64,000 nt of DNA, taken from contig JADFUC010002429.1 in the NCBI GenBank assembly GCA_019722365.1, forward strand, positions 248,001-312,000. Reading direction: 5' to 3'. This stretch comes from Lithospermum erythrorhizon (lineage: Eukaryota; Streptophyta; Magnoliopsida; Boraginales; Boraginaceae). The notes beneath the pieces are model-generated. The model ran no database searches, had not been told where the DNA came from, and saw nothing but the letters and a program-made list of their open reading frames with translations. Shown in pieces: positions 25,565 through 36,264 of the stretch (positions within the stretch are counted from its first letter, which is position 1; each line of letters begins with the position of its first letter). Made by a program: the position numbers and the translations under genes.

Positions 25565-26098
25565 CTAATTCCCTCCATGCAAGTTCCCTGGATCGAATTC
25601 AATGCTTTCACATGCTTCTCTTGATGAAAAGACACAGTTCCATATCTCCATGAAGGCCTTAACAATAACTCTATGATAACAAGCAGAATTCAACTCCAGA
25701 AATAAATCAAGAAGCTCTCTCAATTCATCTTTCGAATAAATTTCATTCTCATAAATCATCTCCAACATCGACCGACGAAAATCAAGAAAAGGGTCCTTCG
25801 ATTCTTTGAGAATTGCAACTGAATCCCTCAGTTTTGAGCTCACAAAGTCATGGTCAGAACAAGTTGGTGAGGCTGTTGTGTTTAAAGAAAATGATGTGGT
25901 TGAATTTGCTTTCTCCCTAGAACTTGTAGATGATGATGAAGTAACAATCGGACGGCTAGGATTTTTTTGATGATGATGATGATCATGTGATGATGATGAT
26001 GAAGATGACTTTGGTTTTGGTTCAATGATATCTGAAGGGTTGAAATTGCTACATCCATATCTTGCAGTGTTTACTTTGATGAATATCTTTCTAAACAT
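25565..26098 (-). CDS. OVATE family protein (OFP)
   Basis: A single-exon gene for 177 residues. OVATE proteins are plant-specific transcriptional repressors that work with TALE homeodomain (KNOX/BELL) and TRM proteins in organ shape and secondary wall control. The C-terminal OVATE domain (about residues 93-155) is clear: SVAILKESKDPFLDFRRSM, then Y..ELRELLDLFLELNS and the V..AFMEIW block. The N-terminal half is low-complexity: a serine run (31-37), HDHHHH (39-43) and another serine-rich stretch (54-60). These are encoded by a TGATGATG-type trinucleotide repeat (on the plus strand). The domain is followed by only about 20 residues. Length fits the short OFP group (OFP6/7/8-like). The start codon is the first in-frame ATG and gives MFRKIF, like related OFPs. 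No clear EAR motif was seen, so repression would rest on the OVATE domain itself or an unseen motif. Confidence 0.9.
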   Translation of the reverse strand: MFRKIFIKVNTARYGCSNFNPSDIIEPKPKSSSSSSSHDHHHHQKNPSRPIVTSSSSTSSREKANSTTSFSLNTTASPTCSDHDFVSSKLRDSVAILKESKDPFLDFRRSMLEMIYENEIYSKDELRELLDLFLELNSACYHRVIVKAFMEIWNCVFSSREACESIEFDPGNLHGGN

Positions 26099-26109
26099 TG
26101 TTTTCTTGG

Positions 26110-27230
26110 AAGAAAAAGATTATTGGAGATGAATGTGGTGATGAGTTATTAACTTATTATGAAGAAATAGAGTTGTGAAAATGAGATATGGTAGAGAATT
26201 TTAGATGTTTGTCTTTGTCATATTGCAATAATAAGGTCGGTATAAAGAAATTTATATGGAGGGGTGGGGTCAAAGTTATGTAGGAGATTAATAAGGTTGG
26301 TATATATATTTCCGAAATTAATATGATACTTATACAGTATCAACCAAATCTTACTCGAGGAGATAAGCTTTTTAAGGAAAGTTGACTATAGGCTTTAGTA
26401 TTAATCTGATTTTGAGGATTGAAAAAGATGAATTAGCTTAGATCTGGTTAGTTATGTCTTTCTTATTAAAATCTTAATAAAATTTATTAACACTACAATC
26501 TGAAGATATTCTGAATATTAAATTTTATAATCTGATAATATAAAATTACAAAGTATAATACTCAGTAAATAAAATTCTTGATCGTAGTAAAATTTTATAA
26601 CTGCATTTTTCTTGATCGTATATAAATTCGATATAGCTTTTATCTTGTCTTTTCGGCTTTTATCTCTTAATATTTTTATTTGCATGATTAATTAAAGTAT
26701 TTTTATAAAGAAGTCATTTGGAATATTAGTAATATTAATATTTCTTAATACAAATACTTTTTTAGATCAGTAGGTAGGGCGAAGGTTGTAATATATATAT
26801 TCTTTTTATAGTTTGCTTTTCTAAGAGCTTAAAAATAAGCTAAACAAAAAGTATAAGAATTTAAAAATTACAAAATAGGTCGCTTTCAAATTTTAATATA
26901 ACAAGTTCTGTGGGACCATAACTTTTCTACTAAATCACCTTGCGGTTTATTTATTCAACGTGCAATGATTATAAAATATCATAAACCTCATAAAGCTTGT
27001 TTTTTTTTCCATTTTTCATAATTTGTTCCGTTGACCAATATTCGGATGTATTTTAGAAACGAGTCAACTTTAACATGTTCTCTTTTAAATTTTTGAAAAA
27101 ATCAAAAGAAACAATCTTTATGAGAAAGAGGAGTATCACTTTTTATATTTTATATAGTTACTAAAAAAATTTAATTACAACGACTATCGATTTCAAATAT
27201 AATTTGATTATTGTCTATATATGTCGTCTT
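26110..27230. other. Intergenic DNA upstream of the OFP gene
   Basis: AT-rich. The part adjoining 26.1-26.4 kb is presumably the OFP promoter; a TATATATATT-type motif lies near 26.30 kb. Nothing else recognisable. Confidence 0.4.
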
Positions 27231-27234
27231 AACT

Positions 27235-27363
27235 TTTAATGTCAATATATATACTCCTTCCGTGTCTAAAAGATTATCACATTTTGACTTTAACTTTTAA
27301 TGTCAATATATATACTCCTTCCGTGCCTAAAAGATTGTCACATTTATTTTCAATTTTATGGTG
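27235..27363. repeat. Tandem duplication of a MITE terminal segment
   Basis: A segment of about 64 bases (AACTTTTAATGTCAATATAT followed by ATACTCCTTCCGTG and CTAAAAGATT.TCACATTT) appears twice in a row with few differences. The second copy is the left end of the Stowaway-like element that follows. Confidence 0.7.
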
Positions 27364-27559
27364 AGCTTTTGGTAGTATATATATTTTTTGTTTGTATTTT
27401 ATAATATTTTATGAAAAATATATCAATAAAAAATAAAAAATAAATTCTTTCTATTGATATATTTTTTTATCAAATATTATAAAACTCAAAAAAAAATACT
27501 AACATCGAAATTATAAAAAGTGAAAAAGTCGAAATGTAATGATGCTTAGAGATAGGGAG
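27315..27559. mobile_element. Stowaway-like MITE
   Basis: The left end CTCCTTCCGTGCCTAAAAGA and the right end (reverse complement CTCCCTATCTCTAAGCATCA) form imperfect terminal inverted repeats. Each is flanked by TA, the Tc1/mariner target. The CTCC(C/T)TCCGT-type end is diagnostic of plant Stowaway MITEs. Size is about 245 bases with an AT-rich interior containing a smaller inverted pair (AAAATATATCAATAAAAAA and TTGATATATTTTTTTATC). No coding capacity. Confidence 0.65.
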
Positions 27560-28247
27560 TATTAAATAGTGATTCAAAAGTTTAATAAATACCGCCAACT
27601 TTATATCTCAAAAGATTTTTAGTTTTGAATTTGGATTTAAATGTTCTTGTCTTCGCATTTAATTTATTTTAGTTAAAGTATAGTATTTGGTGAAAATATA
27701 TCATAAAATAATATTTTCAATATATTTATTTGCTATTAAAAAAGATATTAAAAATATTTTTTATTAAATCAAGTATATGTATGTCAATTAAAAAAATAAA
27801 TTGCAGATGATTAATTTTATCGTTTAGCAAACAAACTAAACAGACTTTTAAAATGAGATAATAGTTAGAGAAGTAATTGTTAATATGATCCTAGATAAGA
27901 GGTGGAAGTTATCATTTGATCCTGGAATTACCTTTGCATTACGTTATCTTTTACTTTATTTTTTATTTTTTTAAAAAAAATCGCTTCGTCACTTCTGATG
28001 ATGAGAATCGAAGCGGGGCTAAATCATTTGAAAGAGCATACAGCTAGGCTATTCGATGTTCTCATTACGTTATCTTTTATTGTTTATGTCTCTAATCAGA
28101 CTAGCGGTCAGGAAGAGTAATACTTGTCACACCCTTGTGTCATAGAAATTCTCAGCTTCTAAATACCAAAACGAAGAAATAAAAATAAAAGAAAAAGAGA
28201 AAATACACTTTAGGATCCCAGATTAGTTCTTTGGTTAACTCAGCAAT

Positions 28248-29474
28248 ATGGCAACAGCTCTTCAAGTTGATTCTCACAGAGCTTTAATATGTTGTAGTTT
28301 ACTCAACAATGGTAACTTCAACAAAGTGTGCACCAATTCAGCATATGTTTTGTCCTTGAACAAGTTCAGAGTCAGAGCTGTAAAGGGTAAAACTGAAGAA
28401 ATCAAAGCTCCATCTTCTGCTGAAGATATTACAAAGAAGTATGGCCTTGAAGCTGGTCTCTGGAAGGTACCCTTTATCTTATTTGGTTGCTTTCTGTGAG
28501 CTGAATATTCATTTTTAAGGATATTGGTTTGTTATCTCTCTGTTTTTCCTTTTTACTATGTGGTCTATGTTTCTTGATGAAGATAAGATTATGACTTGTT
28601 TGGTATGAGAAGTTCCTGGGTTGACTTAGAATTTGATCTTCTACATACAGGGAATATTCAAAAAAACAATAATATCAATATACCCCATTGCCTTTTTTGG
28701 GTCCGCATAAGCGGGTAAAGGGGTTGGATAGTAAGCGGGTAAAGGGGTTGGATAGTACGCTCTGCCTAACCTTACCCACCCTTGTTTTAACCATGAGGCT
28801 TCTTCCGAATTGATTCAAGAATGAAGTGCAAATACTATTTTCTACTTTACAACTTTACAATAGATAAGAAACGTAGGTTGTATAATAAGTCATTTTGATT
28901 TATTTCATTATATCAAAGAGCCAAAGAATATAAACGCTTTGACTCCATAGGACATCGAAAAGAATATTGAAAAAACAAGACTTTAAAAATAACATACTTC
29001 AAGTCGTTGATGCATTTTATGATTTCGTTGATATTCTACTTGCAGATTTTCAGCAATAAAGAGGAAGGGAATGCAGATGAAAAGAAATCGAAAGGGGATC
29101 AAGCGAAGGAACTGCTAGGAAAATATGGAGGAGCATACTTGGCTACCTCTATAACTCTGTCTTTGATCTCTTTCACAATGTGCTATGCTCTCATAAGTGC
29201 TGGTGTTGATGTTCAGGCACTGCTGCAAAAGGTTGCATTTCATTATATATGAATCAACGATATGTTTTTTGATTAGTAATGTTGTGTTTAACACAATACA
29301 TTGAACAAATTGCAGGTAGGAATATCAGCTAGTGAGACTGGAGAGAAAGTTGGCACCTTTGCTCTTGCATACGCCGCACACAAGGCTGCATCGCCAATTA
29401 GGTTTCCACCTACCGTCGCTCTCACACCTATTGTTGCTAGTTGGATAGGGAAGAAAGTTGACAAAGAGAACTGA
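28248..29474 (+). CDS. Plastid-targeted DUF1279 (FAM210-like) membrane protein
   Basis: Three exons: 28248-28466, 29046-29231 and 29316-29474. All junctions are phase 0 with GT-AG introns, giving 187 residues. The first 45 or so residues are rich in Ser, Asn, Arg and lack acidic residues, consistent with a chloroplast transit peptide. Then come a KKYGLEAGLWK block (about 63-73), a Lys/Glu-rich linker, and the DUF1279 domain (about 93-180): LLGKYGGAYLATSITLSLIS and a single membrane span around 103-125, followed by AGVDVQALLQK. The C-terminal exon has VGTFALAYAAHKAASPIRFP and LTPIVASWIGKK. This closely resembles the single plant DUF1279/FAM210B-like protein (for example Arabidopsis At2g27290), whose molecular function is not established. 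Intron 1 carries a 24-base tandem duplication. Splice sites were chosen because they join the conserved blocks exactly. Confidence 0.85.
28711..28758. repeat. 24-base tandem duplication in intron 1
   Basis: GCGGGTAAAGGGGTTGGATA followed by GTAA occurs twice back to back. It is G-rich in an otherwise AT-rich intron. Confidence 0.85.
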
Positions 29475-29499
29475 TTTTTTTGTATAATTTTTGTGAGCC

Positions 29500-30150
29500 C
29501 TTATGAATAGATGTATTGTATATGTAAGTGTTCTGTTATGATTAACTAAGTGTGCAGTTATTCTGCAAATCTATGTTGCCAAAGTTCCAATATCAAACAT
29601 CATTGGACTTCTCAGGTCATCAATACTAATGAATACTATTAACTGAAGTAGGCACCAAATGGTTGGACCTTTCTGAGCTACAATCTAACCCCTATACTAC
29701 AAGAATTGATGAACTAAGGTGCCTCAGTTTACTTACTGAACTAGAGCTAGAGAGTCTTGGAACCATTTCTTCAAAATGCACCTCCCCTCCCACCCCCCCT
29801 CCCCCCAAAAAAAATAACAACTAGAGTTGGGAGCATTTACTACTGTCGATATACATCAAGAAGAGACATCTGTAGAAGAATGCGAACTGAATCTGCAAGC
29901 AAGCAAAGATCAACTTGGTTATCATAATTCACAAGCATATGCACCAATTTTTTCCTGAGTTGCAGCCCATGCTAACTTCAATAATAATAGTATAAATGAT
30001 TACATTGGCCTTCAATTACAATATACTAAGTCATGACGAATGTATTACTTTATATATAATGGAAACTTACATAAAAAGACACAACCAACTAACCAAGTAA
30101 AATTACAAGATCAATTTGGCTATAAGCTCACTTGAGGTTTCTATGGGATA
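29500..30150. other. Intergenic DNA between convergent genes
   Basis: Holds the 3' UTR of the DUF1279 gene on the left and that of the minus-strand gene on the right. A C-rich run occurs near 29780-29810. No further gene seen. Confidence 0.5.
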
Positions 30151-30158
30151 TCAAGCAT

Positions 30159-32086
30159 TCAAGGCTGCTTCAGTAAGCGAGCGAGATCAGGGTCATCCAA
30201 GTCCAAATCTAACCACCCATTCAAGCGCATATACTCGATGTAATGGTCAGGTGGCTTTATTGCACGAACTTTTCTGGGAGTAAATCCGTGAATCCTCTCA
30301 AGGTCCCGAGCCAACCATCGCACGTATGACTGGTCCAAAGGAGGCACAATCTTCAGCATCACCTCTTCTTTCTCCGGCTTTGGTGGCTTGTTTCCCATCA
30401 GATACCTGTTGAACTCAATTCTGTCAACCAAACACGAAAACTCGTCGTAAAAGAGTTATGGCTGAAGAAAGATGGATAATGCACACGTGATAAATAATAA
30501 ATTTAAGTCAGAGAAAAACAATGAATGTCTTGAAAGTGGTGGATAATTCATGCTAAATATCATTAGTAAGGTAGTTCTTTGTAAGTAGGTTTGCTATAGC
30601 AGGGATTATCGCTTGTTTCAAAATGATTAAGAATATTTTGATGTAACAATTTACAATCGCAATACTAACAGTAAAGTAAAATTATACATATCATACTCAG
30701 CACTCATACTTGGCAAAAATGTGAACTTACCATTGTAGATGAAACTATTACTGGAATACCAAGGAAATTCGATTTTGGTATTGACTAATGTTACAAGACA
30801 CCCATCTCATTCTACGACAACTTGTGTAATTTGGTCTATGTAGGGTATTTATGTCCCACAAATGATAATAGTTAATAAAGAGGGCAACGACTTCTACTTT
30901 ATTCATACCAATTAGCTTAAACGAGTCCATGTAATAAATGAAGCATACACAACATTAGCATACCTCAATGTCTATATCATCTTAATCTTTTATCAACAGA
31001 ATTTTATTAGAATGCATTTACAGAGTTTGCAGATTATTGCAATGCTCAACATGACTAGACTTTCAGAAACTACATTTTGTGAGATGGTAAAGATGAACAT
31101 ATAATTCCAAGTCGACTTTCTGGTCATTGAGTTCAAAAAGGTCACCTCTCTATGAAAGTAAGATGAACTGGTGTCAACATATATTGCTATATTCACTAAT
31201 TAGCAAGACATTAGTCACCAATTTAGAGTAGAACAGTTACACGATACCAACGAAAACAGATAATGCAAAATTAATACAGAATTAAGTGATGAGATGCAAA
31301 ATTTGAACTCCACTTTTTTGTCAATTCAGAAGCATCATAAGCATTATGTAAAGGGCTGAGTGTCAAATGCCGCACTCCGCTTAGGAGGGCAGCATTGGGG
31401 CATGTTGACGTAATGTATGCAAAATTTCCATCTATGCAACTTATATGCCTCTACATTCGACTCATATGTAATTCGAACAACAATGAGGTAGCAATTCGAG
31501 GTGAAATTCAACACAATACAAGAATTTCATTACACAATCATACCAAACCTTATCAAATTCATTAAAGTTCATTACTTTTCATTCCCCAAATGGAGAAAAC
31601 AACAATAACCATATTGAAATTCAACTCAATACAATTATCCCCCAAACAATCAATAACACACTATCATGTTTTTATTTAGAATCAAGAATGAGGATTCTCC
31701 AATAAACAATTATCGATGAGTCAGTCCCACATTGATGAAGTAAGACCTTTCGGGTGAATTAATACGCCTTATTTAGTTCAGTAAAACATTGATTAGTAAG
31801 CATAGTGGCGCTTTAACATTAATTACGCTGGACAGTGTTCTTGTGTGGGCTCCTCAGCCTTAATCACTATATATCATACTAAAGTGTTCCTAACTGAGAG
31901 AAATCAACAGCAGTTTCTATATATATATATATATATATATATGAACATGTAGATGAATGAAGAAATATAGAGAGAAAGATGAAATAAGTAGAGTGTAAGA
32001 GTGAGACCAACAGAGCCCTTCCTTGCTCACTGTTGGTACCTGGATTGGAGGATGTGATTTTGACCATCCTTCCTTGCACACTCCAT
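30159..32086 (-). CDS. Conserved-looking 102-residue protein of unknown function, two exons
   Basis: Exon 1 is 32086-32040 (MECARKDGQNHILQS plus AG). It ends at AG/GTACC. After an intron of about 1.6 kb, exon 2 is 30420-30159, entered at GACAG/A. The split codon AG|A restores R and the joined frame reads ...LQS-R-IEFNRYLMGNK. Exon 2 has strong coding character: a basic/acidic N-part (KPPKPEKEEVMLKIVPPLDQ), then YVRWLARDLERIHGFTPRKV, then DHYIEYMRLNGWLDLDLDDP before a Leu-rich end. There is no signal peptide or membrane span. The protein is small and charged. I do not recognise its function; the tight sequence suggests a conserved plant protein. Exon 2 is firm. Exon 1 rests on matching splice phase and an in-frame stop just upstream of the ATG, so it is less certain. 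A 5'-UTR intron ending TTTTTTAG just before the ATG is possible. Confidence 0.65.
31918..31942. repeat. (TA)n microsatellite
   Basis: About 12 TA units inside the intron of the 102-residue protein gene, roughly 100 bases downstream of its exon 1 on the minus strand. Confidence 0.9.
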
Positions 32087-32246
32087 ACACCTAAAAAATT
32101 ATGTATGAAATTACTATTTTAGTCATTTCATAGTCGGTCTCGATTTTGACCCATTACCTTGTGAGCCTTGATATCGCCGCTTGACAGCATGATGAAATGA
32201 CTATTTTACGCTTTGAGTGGCCAGTGTCTGTCTTTGTTTATTGTAA

Positions 32247-34462
32247 CAAGCGAATTATGCCATCTTGTTATTATATGGCGAATTATGTCAATGATGTTGT
32301 TGTGTAACAATGAATTTTTGTCTTATAAATAAACTACGGGTCGTTTATAAATATACTACCAAATTGATTAAGTGCTTATTATCTGATAAGCGAATTCATT
32401 ACATGCTTATTACCTGATAAGCAAATTTCTTTGTGTTTGTTAGATAATAAGCGTGATATTAACTGTTTGTTTATGTAAGCACAAAGAGATAGATTAAATA
32501 ATTAATTACATAAGAAATATGAAATAATTAATTACATAAATAAATAATTAATTCGTAAGAATGAATAAAATAAATTAATAACATAAGATAATTAAATATT
32601 TAATTACATAAGAATGAATTAAATTAATATTAAATTGCATAAAGAATTAATTACATAAGCGATTAAATATTTAATTACATAAGAATGAATTAAATTAATT
32701 AAGAGTATTGAATAATTAATTACATGTAAAAATGATAATACTAGAATTGATGGAAGCTTACAAACATGTCGAACAAACAACCTAATAGCATACAAATTAG
32801 CAAACGAAGCGAATTCGGCATTTGTTCGTTATATGACAACGAATTTATGGCTGTTATACGACAAGCGATGAATTCTGTTCAATAAAGCATTTATTAAAAT
32901 GTAATGAGAATGAATTGGCTAAATTGAGAGAAAATGTAATGAATTGTGTATTGTAAGTATCAATTTATAATTATATATTAGAGTATTGACATTGTGAATA
33001 TGAAATATAATAGATATGGTCAAATTATGAAATATCTTTGAAATTATGATTAAACAATGAAATATGATATTATGATAAATTATGATGAAGTATGAAATAT
33101 GATAAAATTTGAGTTATGATAAAATATATTTAATATTATAAAAATATGGATTTAATTTTAGATGATGAAATCGTAAAATAATGACATATCGAACAATTAT
33201 AAAATATGATTAAACAATAAAATATGAAGTTATGATTAAAATTATGATTAAACAATAAAATTATGAAATATGAAATTGTGTGCCAAATATGAAATTATGA
33301 AATTATAAAATTATGAAATATTATGAAGTATAGCAGAATTATTATGAAAATATGAAATTATGAAATTTTAGATTATGAAATATGAAATTATAAAATTATG
33401 AAATTATTATGAAATTTTAGGTTATAAACAATAAAATTATGAAATATTATGAAATTATGATTAAACAATGAAATATGAGATTATGATAAAATTATGATGA
33501 AATTATGAAATATGATAAAATTTTAGGTTATGATAAAATATGTTAATATTATAAAAATATGGTTAATTTTAGATTATGAGATATAAAATATGGTAACATT
33601 ACGAAATATAAAATATGGTCAAAAATGGTAAAATATGAAATATGGTAAATTTTAGAAGCAATGAGATATTGGTAAATTTTAGATTACATGATCGGATTTT
33701 GCCCCAAATGATTGCTTTAAAACAAGCGAATTAGCCACGTGTTTGTATCACAATGACGAATTCTCTTCATGTTTATATCACAAACAAGCGAATTATACAT
33801 TTGCTTATAACCACGTAATCATTTCAATTGTTACTTATATTGCATGCAGCCGTCGATTGAATTGTGTAATATTAATTATAATTTCGAATGTTAATAATTT
33901 TGAATTTTCATAATTTTGAATTTTGATAATTTCGAATGTTGATAATTATTTATTGTTAATAATTTTGAATGTTAATAATTTCGAATTTTGATAATTATTG
34001 GAATGTTGATAATTAATGTTAATAATTTTGAATTTTGATAATTTCAAAAATTAATAATTAATGTTGTGTATTTCGAAATTTGTAATATGTTAATTGGCGT
34101 TTAAATATGATACGTTATTCCAATGATTCGGCAGTCATTTTTTAATTGGTGTTTAAATATGATAACGTTATTATTTTATGATTCACTTAAGTCATTTTAG
34201 TTCGATCCTTGAGTCATGACAAGCTAGAATTTACGTTTATGTTTTGCTTAAGGAAAGTGGCAATTTTTAGGTAGATATTACATTAATTAAACAAGCTAAT
34301 AAATCAAATGTTTGTTTTTAATAATAAACGGAGTGGACTTGTGTTTGTTTTTAGTACAAGCAATTAAACTTGTTTTGGCCTAATGACCGAAAAATTCGCT
34401 TGTTTTCCCACAAGCAACGGGAAAATTCGTTTGTTTTTATACAAGCAACCAGAAAATTCGCC
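32247..34462. repeat. AT-rich repeat island with CAAGCGAATT motifs and hairpins
   Basis: This is a 2.2 kb patchwork. CAAGCGAATT or close variants recur at about 32248, 32277, 32389, 32808, 32871, 33723 and 33784, and in inverted form (AATTCGCTTGT) near 34393. Two successive hairpins, GCTTATTATCTGATAAGC and GCTTATTACCTGATAAGC, lie at about 32375-32425. Arrays of ATTACATAAGAATGAATTAA type fill 32480-32730. A GAAATTATGATTAAACAATG-rich block occupies about 33000-33700 with a higher-order duplication (33040 and 33451 start the same roughly 140-base pattern). Runs of AATTTTGAATGTTAATAATT follow at 33880-34080. Three short units beginning ACAAGCAA and carrying AATTCG lie at 34356-34462. No coding frame. 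Confidence 0.7.
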
Positions 34463-35380
34463 AGGGGTAAAATAGTAATTTCATCCACGATCATTTCTTG
34501 TTTGGTGTGTATGATTCGGCTATACTATTACAAAATAGTGTTTTTTAGGAGTGCAAGTATTATTTTGCTCCTAATTGAAACTTCTTATATTACTATGTTT
34601 AAAAATAGAAATTTATTATGCTTTTCATTCACAGAAAAATATTAGTGAATGACATAACAACTCATCCGACTTGTTGTCAAACTTTACTCTTTTTTTCCCC
34701 TCAAATATTACATTATTTTCGATGTGCCCCTATAAAGTAAGCCTTTTACCGAGTTTGGATTGTATAAGACCGAGACTAAAATATTAATTTTATTCTCAAT
34801 TAATTAGTGCAAGACACCATGAATAATTAAGAGTTTAGGACATTCAATTGGTTTAATAACTGATTTAGTGTGAGCAATTTTTGTGGAATTGATAAATAAC
34901 GAACTGTATGATGAAATCAAAGTTCCAAATAATACTGAGTATTATTTATACAAATTAATGCATCATATAAAGTTTTCATAGTATATAATTTTATATATTT
35001 ATAACTTAAACAACTTTGTTATGTTTTAAAGTTTCCATTTGAAATATAATGTAAAATACTCAATTAGCATTGTATGGAAGATGTAAATATGTATTATATA
35101 TAATTCGTACCCATGTAATTAATTGTGTGGGACATATGCTTAACAAAGTAATTTAAAAAAAAAAGCGAGGAAACTTACTTGCTACTCAAATCTTACACTA
35201 TAAGAGCGGCAGTACATTGAAAAGACATGACATCCGAGGCCGGAAAACTACTTCATCGGACGGATCCATCGGTTTGCTCCACGACAACAATGATGTTACT
35301 CATCCATATGTTCGATGTTGAATCGATTGACTTACAGTCTCAATCATATGAAATTGGAAGTATATATTGATAGATATTGA
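34463..35380. other. Intergenic DNA left of the 35.4 kb retroelement
   Basis: AT-rich; no gene or repeat end recognised before the LTR that starts at 35381. Confidence 0.45.
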
Positions 35381-36264
35381 TGTAGGTATTTTATATTCAT
35401 ATCTAACTAGTTCTAAACTAATCGGATACGAATTACAGATACTACAGATTATACAAAAACAATAAATACGAATTACAAGTGTGTACCTTTCTTCTGGAAT
35501 AATATTATAGTAGCGGAAAACGTGTGAGCTCCAATACCCAAAATAGAATATCTCCAAGAAAGTCGACACCAGCAAATTAACCTTGACTTACCAGTGCGTT
35601 TCTTAGAGCGATTAAGCAGAAACCGAAACTTTCTCTTCCGAAAGGGGAGGGAGTCGAACTAGAGTGGAGGCATTTATAGGCAAACAAATAAGAGTTTCAA
35701 GGAGATAAAATTTCCTGAATTCCTCATCTTTCTCCACCTCTTAGTCGACTAAAACAAGTTGTAGGTGTTACAGAATGCTTACCGACCTTATCACTTAAAA
35801 TAAAGATGTAAGAAGTGAAACTTAGGTAGAATGTTAATACTTGATTCTACAAAAGAAAGTTCGAAAACCTTATCTCTTATTTATAGTTGAACTAGAATTC
35901 AACAATTTGAAATTAAGCCCCAATATTCTTACATAGTTCCATTTTAAAATCCCAATATTTCCTTTGTGTTTACTTTTGGGCCAAGTAGTTATAATATATA
36001 ATATTATTAGTTCGGTTTATTGTTTGTGTGGACGGATCGACAATAACAATATATTAGATAATGTTAACCGACTATTATCTTAATATATAGATTATAAGTG
36101 GATTCTATTAAGCTATCATAACCCCGATATTTGATACCCGCTTAAATCCTAAATATTAATTGTATAACAATTAATATATCGAGCTATAATTTTGAATGCA
36201 AATCGAGTTTGATCAATCTAAATTCAGCAGGACATTTCTGAATCTAATATCTCTTGGTTCGACA
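35381..36264. repeat. Left LTR of the 35.4-41.9 kb element
   Basis: 884 bases, aligned by eye with 40941-41897. Shared segments include CTAACTAGTTCTAA, GGAATAATATTATAG, GTGCGTTTCTT, GGAGTCGAACTAG, AATAAGAGTTT, ATAATATATA and CTAATATCTCTTAG/GG. TG...CA ends. Confidence 0.82.

Noticed and set aside
31720..31740. GTCCCACATTGATG, similar to the plant snRNA upstream element RTCCCACATCG
   Set aside because: No TATA box at the required 25-35 base spacing and no known snRNA start downstream; it lies inside an intron.
35300..35575. Minus-strand 91-codon frame
   Set aside because: Straddles the LTR start of the 35.4 kb element and shows no retroelement or host protein similarity.
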